Shown piece after piece: positions 46,450-54,864 of a stretch of DNA of 64,000 nucleotides (positions are counted from its first letter, which is position 1; every line of letters starts with the position of its first letter). Below the pieces are notes generated by a model. It saw only the letters and a list, made by a program, of their open reading frames with translations. It did not search any database and was not told the origin of the DNA. The translations under genes and the position numbers were made by a program. This DNA comes from DATARH01 sp963847345 (lineage in GTDB: Bacteria; Pseudomonadota; Alphaproteobacteria; ATCC43930; CGMCC-115725). The stretch lies in NCBI GenBank assembly GCA_963847345.1, contig CAWJZU010000022.1, forward strand, positions 434,001 to 498,000, in the 5' to 3' direction.

Positions 46450-46638
46450 TCACGAGCGGCGAGGCTGGCTCGCCGTTCTGCTTGTCCCGATCATAGCCGC
46501 AGCGTGCTTACCGTGTCCTTGACGGCCGATCGAGCGAACCCGCGGCCGCTCTTCGTAGGACACCCAGGCCAGCGTCGCGCCGAAAACCACGAACGCCGCC
46601 AGGATGAATCCGAGAACAACTGCTTCCCCACCGGTCAT
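46450..46638 (-). CDS. Small hypothetical membrane protein
   Basis: 62 aa with one membrane segment (VVLGFILAAFVVFGATLAWV) followed by a basic tail. A very good ribosome site, GGAGGG, lies five to ten bases upstream of ATG 46638, so the gene is probably real. No family recognised. Confidence 0.6.
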   Translation of the reverse strand: MTGGEAVVLGFILAAFVVFGATLAWVSYEERPRVRSIGRQGHGKHAAAMIGTSRTASQPRRS

Positions 46639-46713
46639 GATGCCCTCCTATCGTGACGCGGGCACCGTGAGGCTCGGCACGTTCGGCTTCATTGATCTGC
46701 CGCAATGAAGGAG

Positions 46714-47499
46714 TCAGCGGGGACCGGGCAGAATGTCGCAATCCTTCGCCACGTCATGATCGAGCCTGATGGCGCCGGACCGGATCGAGGCGCCTCCCGG
46801 AGCATAGGCGAGCCGCCGCCGGGGCAGTCGTGCCGCCGCGGGCTTGGCGTAAATCTGTTTCGCCGCCTCGACAAGAAGCACCCCGGCAAAGGTCGGGAAC
46901 AGCCGGTTCCCGATCCGCTCCCAGACGGCCGCCGAACGCAGCATGACGCGCCTTGTGAACGGCGGGACAAACAGCGCGGTGTCCGAGCCGGTCGGCGTAA
47001 ACTGCTCCTCGCGCAACAGGCGCGACAGCTGCGACATCGTGTAGGGGCGGCCCGAGCCGAACGGTGTGTGGTCGATCCGCGCCCAGATCCCCCGCCGGTT
47101 CGGCGCGACGATCAGGACGCGGCCGCCGCCGGCTAAAACCCGCCAGACCTCCTTCAGCAGCGCGCGCGTTTCGTCGGCCGTCTCGAGGGCGTGGATCAGC
47201 AGCACCCGATCGATCGAATAGTCGGCGAATGGCAGCTCGCCCTCGTCGCCCAACGCGACGAGATTGCCTCCATCCATCGGCCAGCGCAGCACGCCGAGCG
47301 AGGCCGGCATTACCGCCACCGTACGCTCGGTATCGGGCGCCAGCGCCGGCAGGAACGGGGTCGCGTAACCAAGGCCCAACAGGCGCATCGCGCGCAAGTC
47401 CGGCCAGATCCTTTGGATTGCCCGCCGGATCATGCGGCGGGCGACCTGACCCAGCGCGCTGCGATAAAAATCTCGAAGATCCACGACGTCGGACGGCAT
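46714..47499 (-). CDS. Class I SAM-dependent methyltransferase
   Basis: 261 aa. The fold is seen from LLGLGYATPFLPALAPDTER (atypical motif I), LVALGDEGELPFADYSIDRV (acidic motif II region), LLIHALETADETRALLKEVW and RVLAGGGRVLIVAPNRRGIW. The C-terminal part (PFGSGRPYTMSQLSRLLREE) is typical of a class next to hydroxyacylglutathione hydrolase in alphaproteobacteria, which is not present here. The substrate is unknown. Confidence 0.88.
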   Translation of the reverse strand: MPSDVVDLRDFYRSALGQVARRMIRRAIQRIWPDLRAMRLLGLGYATPFLPALAPDTERTVAVMPASLGVLRWPMDGGNLVALGDEGELPFADYSIDRVLLIHALETADETRALLKEVWRVLAGGGRVLIVAPNRRGIWARIDHTPFGSGRPYTMSQLSRLLREEQFTPTGSDTALFVPPFTRRVMLRSAAVWERIGNRLFPTFAGVLLVEAAKQIYAKPAAARLPRRRLAYAPGGASIRSGAIRLDHDVAKDCDILPGPR

Positions 47500-47662
47500 C
47501 GCACGAGTTTATCGCGGCGCCCCGGTGGCACCAGCGGTCGATCAAGCAAAAGGACTTTACCGGGACCAGCCGCATGCCTTGCGGGAAGCGAAGATCGGAG
47601 CCGCGCAATGGTGCCACAACAATGGAAACGCAGGAACCGACCGACCAGCGGTCGCTACGCCA

Positions 47663-48892
47663 CTAATTGGCCATCGGAAGCGAGCGCGCCGACAGGGCTG
47701 CGTGCAGCGCCGCGAGCCGATGGCGGTAGGTGTGCGCGTCATGCACGAGATCATGCGCGGCGGCGACGACGCGGTCTCGTTCGGTCGCGTCGAGAAAGCG
47801 CACCAGCGCCTCCGGCGCATCGTCCAGATCGGCCCGCAGAGGGATAAAATGCTCGCCGGCTTTCAAGATATCGTTGTAGCGGCCCTCGATGAGCAGCTGA
47901 CACGTACCGGTCGCCGCCGCTTCGAAATGTCGCGAGGAAATGCATTTTGAATACGCCGGGCAGCGCGGCCGGTTGGCGAAGAACCGCGTTTGCACCTCGG
48001 CAAAATCGTCCTCATCCGCCTCGAATGCTTCATGTCGCAGTGGGGAGCGTTGCTGCAACGCCTTCAGTCCGACCTTGATTCCGTAGGGCAGCCGCCGAAC
48101 GGCCGCATGGAGCCACCCGTCGGCCGCGATCACTGGGCCGGCCGACCGCTCGCGCAGAAATTCCTGTATCGCCAGTGCGGTCCGGTCGTCGCGTTCCAGA
48201 TACCAGCTCCCAGCTTCGCTGCCGATCGTGCCGCGACATTCGTTCAGAAATTCCGCCCATTCGGTGCGGCCGAGCCGCCGATCGTTGGCAATGTCGACGC
48301 GCAATCCGGCCGCGGGACCAAGACGAGCAAACAAGTCATAAACACGGTTGCGCTGATCGTCCCCGAGATAGACGGGATACCGGAAACTGCGGGCGCCGAG
48401 GTCGACGGAGCGCAACTCGGCCGGCCTGTCCCGACGAAACACCCGCTCGTTGGCGGCATGCGGCACCGGGAGCACCGCAGCTCCGGTATCGTCATAAAGC
48501 CACTCGCCGGCTTCAAGCGGCATCTGGGTGCCCACCCAATCGGCGCCGACATCGCGCAAAAACTCGCGTTTGTGCGACAGTCTGATCCACGGCAGGTTGT
48601 ATTCGTTTCCGACAAGCACCAGCAGGCGTCCGCGGCGGTCCTTCAGCGCTGGCCTCAGCGGGTTTATGTACCTCAGCGTATCGGCCGAGCACGGGTGCAA
48701 TGCGACGACGAGTTCCGCGTCACGCACCGCGCGGATGGCGGCGCGCCGTTCGCCACGCCCGAACAGGTTGAACGCAGTCGTCGCGAAATTCGGCGACGAT
48801 TTGAACGCGTCGACCCAGTCGTCATAGTAGGAAGCCCGGACCCCGTATCGGACGGTCAGGACGACCGCGCGGATGCGCGTTTCGCGGAGCAT
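47663..48892 (-). CDS. Glycosyltransferase-like protein (CgeB-type C-terminal domain)
   Basis: 409 aa. The C-terminal region ISSRHFEAAATGTCQLLIEG to GEHFIPLRADLDDAPEAL is the glycosyltransferase group 1 'CgeB-like' signature, with a Glu (HFEAAATG) in the donor-binding site. The N-terminal half (VYLGDDQRNRVYDLFARLG) carries a Rossmann-like beta-alpha pattern. Acceptor and donor sugars cannot be assigned. It stands alone between a methyltransferase and a divergent flavoprotein gene. Confidence 0.8.
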   Translation of the reverse strand: MLRETRIRAVVLTVRYGVRASYYDDWVDAFKSSPNFATTAFNLFGRGERRAAIRAVRDAELVVALHPCSADTLRYINPLRPALKDRRGRLLVLVGNEYNLPWIRLSHKREFLRDVGADWVGTQMPLEAGEWLYDDTGAAVLPVPHAANERVFRRDRPAELRSVDLGARSFRYPVYLGDDQRNRVYDLFARLGPAAGLRVDIANDRRLGRTEWAEFLNECRGTIGSEAGSWYLERDDRTALAIQEFLRERSAGPVIAADGWLHAAVRRLPYGIKVGLKALQQRSPLRHEAFEADEDDFAEVQTRFFANRPRCPAYSKCISSRHFEAAATGTCQLLIEGRYNDILKAGEHFIPLRADLDDAPEALVRFLDATERDRVVAAAHDLVHDAHTYRHRLAALHAALSARSLPMAN

Positions 48893-49039
48893 ACCAGATT
48901 AACCGACAATCAGATCGTCCGTGCAGACCGCGGCGGCCGTCTGCAGCAGCCGATACATATCGAGAGGGCTGAACGGCCGACAAGTTCCTTGCACCTGCCC
49001 TCGATGGGCTCCGCAATTCCACCGCCCCGGAGATGCGCG

Positions 49040-50464
49040 ATGAGCACTGACATCGTCGATTTATGCGTGATCGGGGCCGGCGCCGCCGGGCTGACCACGG
49101 CCGCGATCGGCGCCCAGCTCGGCGCGCGCACGGTCTTGATCGAACGGGCCGAAATGGGCGGCGAATGCCTCAATAGCGGCTGCGTGCCGTCGAAGGCATT
49201 GCTCGCCGCCGCGAAGGCGGCGCATGCCGTTCGCAGCACCGGCCGCTTCGGGGTTAACGGGGCCGCGTCCGAGATCGATTTGGCGGCGATTCGCCGGCAC
49301 GTGCGCGGCGTCATGGAGGCGATCGCGCCGCATGATTCGGTCGAGCGTTTCGAGGGACTTGGGGTTGACGTATTGCGCGCCGAGGCGAGCTTTGTCGGGC
49401 CACGCGAGATTGCCGCCGGTAACCGCATGGTCCGCGCAAGGCATATCGTGATCGCAACGGGTTCGGAGCCGGCAATTCCGCCGATCCCCGGCATCGAATC
49501 GGTGCGCTATTTCACGAACGAGACCATTTTCGACAATGAGCGGATGCCCGATCACCTCGTCATTATCGGCGCGGGCGCAGTCGGCGTCGAACTCGCGCAG
49601 GCTTACCGCAGACTCGGCGCCGCCGTGACGATTGTCGAGGCGGCACGCGCGCTGCCGCGCGACGACCCGGAGCTCACCGCGATGCTGCTCCACAGTCTGG
49701 CCGATGAGGGCATCGATATCCGCGAACAGACCGAAATCAAATCCGCGGAGCCGACCCGGACCGGCGTCGCACTCGATGTCGAAACAAACCGCCAGCGGCT
49801 CCGCATCGAAGGATCGCATCTGCTGATCGCGGCGGGGCGCAGACCTCGCATCGAAGGACTTGGCCTCGACCGCGCCGGCATTCGATACGACCGCCGCGGC
49901 ATTACGGTCGATCGGCGGCTGCGCACCACCGCGTCTGGGGTTTTCGCGATCGGCGATGTGATCGACGCGCCGCATCTGACACATGTCGCCGGCTATCATG
50001 CCGGGATCGTGATCCGCAACGCGCTGTTTCGGCTCCCGGCGAAGGTTGACTACACAGCGCTGCCGTGGGTGACCTATACCGATCCCGAACTGGCGCAGAT
50101 CGGGGCAACCGAGGCCGACGCGCGCCGCCGCTATGGCGACGATGTGCGTGTGATGCGGCTGCCGCTTGCTGACAACGATCGCGCTCAAACGGAGCGGCAT
50201 ACGGCCGGCCTGGTAAAAATCATCGCGCATCGCAGCGGTCGGGTCCTCGGCGGCTCGATCCTCGCCGCGCATGCCGGCGAACTCGCGCATGTCTGGGTGC
50301 TGGCGATCGAACAGCGCCTGAAGCTGAAACAGATCGCGTCGATGCTCGCGCCGTACCCGACCTGGGGCGAGGCGAACAAGATGGCCGCAGCCGAATTCTA
50401 CAAGCCCCGCCTCTTCAGCCCGTGGACCCGGCGGGCCGTGCGCATCTTGAGCTGGCTGCCATGA
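49040..50464 (+). CDS. FAD-dependent pyridine nucleotide-disulfide oxidoreductase (MerA/Lpd-like)
   Basis: 474 aa from ATG 49040. FAD site LCVIGAGAAGLTTAAIGAQL, redox-active pair GGECLNSGCVPSKAL, NAD site VIIGAGAVGVELAQAYRRLG, and VFAIGDVIDAPHLTHVAGYH are all in place. The C-terminal HPTxxE of lipoamide dehydrogenase is YPTWGEANKMAAAE, so the base His is Tyr, as in MerA-like relatives of unknown substrate. It lacks the C-terminal vicinal cysteines of MerA. Mercury resistance is not implied. Confidence 0.9.
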   Translation: MSTDIVDLCVIGAGAAGLTTAAIGAQLGARTVLIERAEMGGECLNSGCVPSKALLAAAKAAHAVRSTGRFGVNGAASEIDLAAIRRHVRGVMEAIAPHDSVERFEGLGVDVLRAEASFVGPREIAAGNRMVRARHIVIATGSEPAIPPIPGIESVRYFTNETIFDNERMPDHLVIIGAGAVGVELAQAYRRLGAAVTIVEAARALPRDDPELTAMLLHSLADEGIDIREQTEIKSAEPTRTGVALDVETNRQRLRIEGSHLLIAAGRRPRIEGLGLDRAGIRYDRRGITVDRRLRTTASGVFAIGDVIDAPHLTHVAGYHAGIVIRNALFRLPAKVDYTALPWVTYTDPELAQIGATEADARRRYGDDVRVMRLPLADNDRAQTERHTAGLVKIIAHRSGRVLGGSILAAHAGELAHVWVLAIEQRLKLKQIASMLAPYPTWGEANKMAAAEFYKPRLFSPWTRRAVRILSWLP

Positions 50465-50906
50465 CGCTCGCCTTCGGCGCGCATCGCGTATTGAGCTCCC
50501 GCTTTATCCGCTGGTCGCCGACACAAGCGGCGAAGAGCAGTTTCGGCAACCGCCTCTAAAGATTTGTGCACAACCTGCCGACCGCTCACACCCGCTTAAC
50601 GGATCCTCAGGCTTCGCAGCCGGAGCCGGTCCTCGTGGCCCTGTGCGGCCGTTGCCGGTGCGACTTGGATCGACACAGCGGGAGGATCGCTGCTGTTGCT
50701 GAGCCGCCCCGTGGTTCCAGGCGGAAAAATGGACCAGCGAGGTAGCCTCTGGTGAGCAGCCGTCAGTGGGGCTGAGGCGCTAACGCAATCCCGTCGTTAA
50801 GTGGGCAGAAATCTAAGGGCGGCCAATCCGTCGCTGGCTCCGGGCCCCCGCTTTCGCGGGGGTGAGGAGACAGGTTGGGCGGATAACGCCGAGGGGCGAT
50901 TCCCCG
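50465..50906. other. 442-base gap without recognised gene
   Basis: No convincing coding frame was found. The gap includes GC-rich hairpins, the strongest at 50844-50866. The segment 50680-50780 is purine- and G-rich on the top strand and matches nothing I know. Confidence 0.4.
50844..50866. repeat. strong palindrome, possible terminator or REP element
   Basis: CCCCCGC and GCGGGGG flank TTTC, followed by GTGAGG. This perfect hairpin is of the type common between alphaproteobacterial genes. It could terminate the oxidoreductase transcript or the opposite gene. Confidence 0.6.
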
Positions 50907-51743
50907 TTACGCCGGGTGGAAGACCAGGGTGCGCAGCTCGATGCTTTCGCGCGGGCGGGCGTCGGGCGGCGTGCTCGGGTCGGTGAACGAGGTGTGCGGC
51001 ATGAAGCGCGCCGGAATGTCGGTGCGGGTGTCGGCGATCTTCAGCAACAGCCCTTCGGTCCGCCGCATCTCGGGCACGTAATACCATTCGTGCGCCGGGC
51101 TGTACTTGACCGAATAGGTCTCGCCGACCCGGTCGCGATAGACGAGATCGGACGGCACCAGATCGTCGGATTTGACGGTGCGCGAGTCGCAGACCGCGAG
51201 CGGCGCATCGCGCAGCGGCTCGTCGAGGATCGGGCGCCACAGATTGATGACCTGCACGCGGCCCTTCAGCAGTTCCTCGGCCTCGTCGGGGAGAAGGTCG
51301 CGCACCCGCTGCGGGCCGGAGCGCGCCGTGTGATCGACATGCACGCGGGTCGCCGGCTGGCGCGGTCCGCCGCGCGCGCGGTCCTGAAGGCCGGGGACCC
51401 TACGGCGTTGCAGGTGGTCGAAAATGAAGACGCGGCTGGCGCCGGTCACCTGCTTGAGGAAGGCCTCGGCCTCCGGGTAGTAGACGCGGCGGACCTCGTC
51501 GTCGTCCCAGAAATCGCGCACCGCGCTGCGGTGTTCGGCGAGCGCGAAACCCTGGACATCGAGCGACAGCTCGTCGGCGATCGGCCGCAGGTCGTGGATC
51601 GCCATCTCATGCGGTTCGAGCGGCATGTGCGACGGCGGGTCGGTGTCGGCGCGGTCGTAGGCGTAATAGCGCGGGCGCTCGGCGGTCGCGCCGAGATAGT
51701 TCAGGACGCCTTCGACATGCGGCAGACGGTTGATATCGCTCAT
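50907..51743 (-). CDS. CmcJ/NvfI-family oxidoreductase-like protein
   Basis: 278 aa from ATG 51743, with AAGGAGG upstream. The family pattern includes VEGVLNYLGATAERPRYYAY, TGASRVFIFDHLQRRR, VHVDHTARSGPQRV (an H-x-D pair that would bind Fe(II)), INLWRPILDEPLRDAPLAVC and HEWYYVPEMRRTEGLLLKI. Relatives act in cephamycin and fungal meroterpenoid synthesis as 2-oxoglutarate-dependent-like oxygenases. It follows DUF1127 and a 60-aa gene in one probable operon. Confidence 0.85.
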   Translation of the reverse strand: MSDINRLPHVEGVLNYLGATAERPRYYAYDRADTDPPSHMPLEPHEMAIHDLRPIADELSLDVQGFALAEHRSAVRDFWDDDEVRRVYYPEAEAFLKQVTGASRVFIFDHLQRRRVPGLQDRARGGPRQPATRVHVDHTARSGPQRVRDLLPDEAEELLKGRVQVINLWRPILDEPLRDAPLAVCDSRTVKSDDLVPSDLVYRDRVGETYSVKYSPAHEWYYVPEMRRTEGLLLKIADTRTDIPARFMPHTSFTDPSTPPDARPRESIELRTLVFHPA

Positions 51744-51780
51744 CTTGTTCCTCCTTTTGATAGCAGGCGGGTGCGGCGGA

Positions 51781-51963
51781 TCAGGGTAGCGGAAAGCGAA
51801 ACCACTCAGGGGGTGCCTCGCCTCGAGACGACGGCAGCTTTTTGGCGAAATTGTACAGACGCGCAACCATCCGGCACCATACCGCCTTGGCTGCTGACCG
51901 CGCCACGTCCGACGGAGACCACGGCAACGGCGCGGCGGTAGCGCGTCTCAGCATCAACTCCAT
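51781..51963 (-). CDS. Small hypothetical protein coupled to DUF1127
   Basis: 60 aa (MELMLRRATAAPLPWSPSDV then ARSAAKAVWCRMVARLYNFA). The start overlaps the DUF1127 stop by one base (TAATG) and GGAGAG precedes it, indicating translational coupling. The core is basic and amphipathic, like small DUF1127 proteins, but no family is recognised. Confidence 0.55.
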   Translation of the reverse strand: MELMLRRATAAPLPWSPSDVARSAAKAVWCRMVARLYNFAKKLPSSRGEAPPEWFRFPLP

Positions 51964-52199
51964 TATTCTCTCCAAAACGGCTTGTTGACCAGGAAATCGC
52001 GGTCGGCGGGGTTAAGCCCGATATCGGCGAGGCCGCGTGCGTCGAGCCGCGCGAGCTCGTTGCGGCCACGCACCCGCTCCCGCCACTGACGCAGCGTGAA
52101 CAGGATATTGCGGGCCGCCTCGCCGAATAGATTGGTCGCCCGATGGCGCGATGCCACAAGCTGGCGGTCGCCGCGGGGCTGGAGGTAGATCGTAGTCAT
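51963..52199 (-). CDS. DUF1127 domain protein
   Basis: 78 aa. The DUF1127 core is RQWRERVRGRNELARLDARG plus LADIGLNPADRDFLVNKPFW. Such small arginine-rich proteins bind RNA in some alphaproteobacteria and affect phosphate, carbon and stress metabolism. The ribosome site AGGAGA is strong. It is divergent from the LysR-type regulator at 52341, with a 141-base gap suitable for shared control. Confidence 0.9.
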   Translation of the reverse strand: MTTIYLQPRGDRQLVASRHRATNLFGEAARNILFTLRQWRERVRGRNELARLDARGLADIGLNPADRDFLVNKPFWRE

Positions 52200-52340
52200 G
52201 TGAGTTCTCCTAACTGTACCGGCGGAGCGTCTCGCTGCACCGGGTTCCTCTTGCGGAGAAATTGGGCCTCCCTACATCAACCGGCAAACGAGACTTTTTC
52301 AGTCCCGATTGAGGAAAACTCATCAGATTGCAGGAGGGTA

Positions 52341-53297
52341 ATGCAGGGTCATCTGCCACCGCTCAGCGCGCTGCGGGCCTTCGAGGCGGCGGCGCGGCTG
52401 AACAGCTTTACAAAGGCCGCCGAGGAACTGCACGTCACCCCGGCGGCGATCAGCCACCAGATCCACTCGCTCGAAGCCGATCTCGGGGTCGGCCTGTTTC
52501 ACCGACTGAACCGGCAGGTCGAGCTGACCCCGTCGGGCCGACTGCTGCTACCGGGACTGTCGGAGGCATTCGCCGGTATCCGCGCCGCCGTGCGGCAGGT
52601 GCGCGCGCACAACGAGACCGGGGCTCTGACGATCACCGCGTCGCCGTCCTTCGTCGCGAAGTGGCTGGTGCTGCGGCTGCACCGGTTCCAGGAGAAGTTT
52701 CCGGCGGTGGATGTGCGCATCTCGACCAGCGATGAGATCGTCGATCTGACGCGCGGCGATTTCGACATGGCGATCCGCTACGGCACCGGGCGCTATCCGG
52801 GCCTCGATGTCGAGCTCTTGCTGAAGAACGAGGTGTTTCCGGCGTGCAGCCCGCGCCTGCTGGAAACCGGGCCTCCGCTGCGCATGCCCGATGATCTGCG
52901 CCATCACGCGCTGATCCACGACACCGCCGCCGACCGCGACCCGCTGGCGCCGACGTGGCCGATGTGGCTCCGGGCGGCTGGGGTCAAGGACCTGCCGGCG
53001 AATGGCGGGCTGACCTTCAGCTCGGGGTATATGGCCTTGGACGCGGCGATCGCCGGGCATGGAGTCGTCCTCGCCTACAGCACGATCGCGGCAGCCGACC
53101 TCGCGGCGGGGCGGCTGGTGCGGCCGTTCACGCTCGGGCTGCCCGATCTGTTTGCCTATTACATCGTCGCCGCGCCGGGGGCGCGCGACCGCCCGAAGGT
53201 GCGGGCGTTCCGCAACTGGCTGCGCGAGGAAGCCGACAGCGGCGGCGAGGGTGGCGCAGAAACCGAGGTCAGTGGCGAAAGTGGCGGGTTCCGGTGA
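52341..53297 (+). CDS. LysR-type transcriptional regulator, GcvA-like
   Basis: 318 aa from ATG 52341 with AGGAGGG upstream. The N-terminal helix-turn-helix (LSALRAFEAAARLNSFTKAA, EELHVTPAAISHQIHSLEAD) and the periplasmic-binding-like effector domain (ITASPSFVAKWLVLRLHRFQ, GDFDMAIRYGTGRYPGLDVE) fit GcvA-group LysR proteins. It probably controls the divergent DUF1127 operon. Its 3' end overlaps purH by 29 bases, tail to tail. Confidence 0.9.
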   Translation: MQGHLPPLSALRAFEAAARLNSFTKAAEELHVTPAAISHQIHSLEADLGVGLFHRLNRQVELTPSGRLLLPGLSEAFAGIRAAVRQVRAHNETGALTITASPSFVAKWLVLRLHRFQEKFPAVDVRISTSDEIVDLTRGDFDMAIRYGTGRYPGLDVELLLKNEVFPACSPRLLETGPPLRMPDDLRHHALIHDTAADRDPLAPTWPMWLRAAGVKDLPANGGLTFSSGYMALDAAIAGHGVVLAYSTIAAADLAAGRLVRPFTLGLPDLFAYYIVAAPGARDRPKVRAFRNWLREEADSGGEGGAETEVSGESGGFR

Positions 53298-54864
53298 ATA
53301 CCATCGCGATGCCGGCGCGGTCGGCGGCTGCGATCACCTCGGCGTCGCGGCGCGAGCCGCCGGGCTGGATCGCCGCGGTCGCGCCTGCCGCGATCGCCGC
53401 CTCGAGCCCGTCGGCAAAGGGATAGAAGGCGTCCGAGGCGACAACCGAGCCTGTTGTCGCGGGTTCGGGCAGGCCGGCGTTGGCGGCGGCCTCGGCCGCC
53501 TTGTGGGCCGCGATGCGGACGCTGTCGACCCGGCTCATCTGGCCGGCACCGATGCCGACCGTCGCGCCGCCGCGCGCGAATACGATCGCATTCGACTTGA
53601 CGTGTTTCGCGACCGTGTCGGCGAACAGGAGATCGGCGGTCTCGGATTCGGTCGGAGCGCGCTTCGTCACGACCGTCAGGCCGCCGCGGGAGGCGGTCAC
53701 GCGGTCGCGCTCCTGGATCAGCAAGCCGCCGGCGAGTTCGTGCGTCGTCCAGCTCTCGGCTTTCGGGTCGGGAAGACCGTCGGCAACCAGCAGACGCAGC
53801 GCCTCCTTGCCGGCGAGTATGGCGCGCGCGTCGGGATCGGCCTCGGGCGCGATGACGACTTCGACAAATATCTTCGCGATGGCTTCGGCGGTCGCCGTGT
53901 CGAGCGGGCGGTTCAGTGCGACGATGCCGCCGAACGCGCTGACCGGATCGCAGGCGAGCGCCTTGTCCCAGGCCTGGCGCAGGCTCGTTCCGATCGCGGC
54001 GCCGCACGGGTTGGCGTGCTTGATGATCGCGACGGCCGGCTCGGCGAATTCAGCGACCAGCTCATAGGCGGCGTCCGCGTCGGCGTAGTTGTTGTAGGAC
54101 AGCTCCTTGCCCTGGAGCTGGCGCGCGGCCGCGACGCCCGGGCGGGTATCGCCGGTGCGGTACAGCGCGGCGCGCTGATGCGGGTTTTCGCCATAGCGGG
54201 TCTGCTGGACCAGCCGCGCCGCACCGACCAGGGTCTCGGGGAAGGTCACGCCCTCGTCGCGCGCGAACCACAGCGAGACCGTGGCGTCGTAGGCGGCAGT
54301 CAAAGCGTAAGCCTTGCGCGCCAGACGCCGCCGCAGCGCGCGGCCGACCCCGCCGGTGTTGGCGATCTCGCGGAGCACGGCCTCGTAATCCGCGGGGTCA
54401 GTGACGACCGTGACGAATTCGTGGTTCTTCGCGGCGGCGCGGATCAGGGCGGGGCCGCCGATATCGATGTTCTCGATGCAGGTCTCGCGGTCGGCGCCGG
54501 AGGCGACCGTCGCGGCGAATGGATAGAGGTTGCAGACCAGCAGATCAATGTCGCCGATGCCGTGCGCGGCGAGCGCCGCCATATGGTCCGGCCGGTCGCG
54601 CCGCGCAAGCAAGCCGCCATGCACCGCCGGATGCAGTGTCTTGACCCGGCCGTCGAGCATTTCCGGGAAACCGGTCACGGCAGCGACTTCGGTGACAGGC
54701 AGCCCGGCATCGGCCAGGGCGCGCGCCGAGCCGCCGGTCGAGACCAGCGCCACTCCGCGCGATGCCAGCGCCCGCGCGAATGGCGCCAGCCCCTGTTTGT
54801 CGCTGACCGAGATCAGCGCGCGGCGGATCGGCTTTAGGAGCTCGGGGCGGGGCGCGTCGTTCAT
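53269..54864 (-). CDS. purH: Bifunctional AICAR transformylase/IMP cyclohydrolase
   Basis: 531 aa, the last two steps of IMP synthesis. The N-terminal cyclohydrolase has IRRALISVSDKQGLAPFARA and DGRVKTLHPAVHGGLLARRD; the C-terminal transformylase has QGKELSYNNYADADAAYELV, IIKHANPCGAAIG and SDAFYPFADGLEAAIAAGAT. The start ATG at 54864 overlaps the stop of the upstream membrane glycosyltransferase gene (ATGA). Confidence 0.97.
   Translation of the reverse strand: MNDAPRPELLKPIRRALISVSDKQGLAPFARALASRGVALVSTGGSARALADAGLPVTEVAAVTGFPEMLDGRVKTLHPAVHGGLLARRDRPDHMAALAAHGIGDIDLLVCNLYPFAATVASGADRETCIENIDIGGPALIRAAAKNHEFVTVVTDPADYEAVLREIANTGGVGRALRRRLARKAYALTAAYDATVSLWFARDEGVTFPETLVGAARLVQQTRYGENPHQRAALYRTGDTRPGVAAARQLQGKELSYNNYADADAAYELVAEFAEPAVAIIKHANPCGAAIGTSLRQAWDKALACDPVSAFGGIVALNRPLDTATAEAIAKIFVEVVIAPEADPDARAILAGKEALRLLVADGLPDPKAESWTTHELAGGLLIQERDRVTASRGGLTVVTKRAPTESETADLLFADTVAKHVKSNAIVFARGGATVGIGAGQMSRVDSVRIAAHKAAEAAANAGLPEPATTGSVVASDAFYPFADGLEAAIAAGATAAIQPGGSRRDAEVIAAADRAGIAMVFTGTRHFRH

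Noticed and set aside
47990..49039. Forward extension upstream of the flavoprotein start, opposite the glycosyltransferase gene
   Set aside because: The extension has no domain content, while the reverse strand carries a recognisable glycosyltransferase; ATG 49040 starts the FAD-binding fold directly.
53059..54837. 592-codon forward open frame opposite purH
   Set aside because: It has no family features, and the purH reading on the other strand is complete and conserved.
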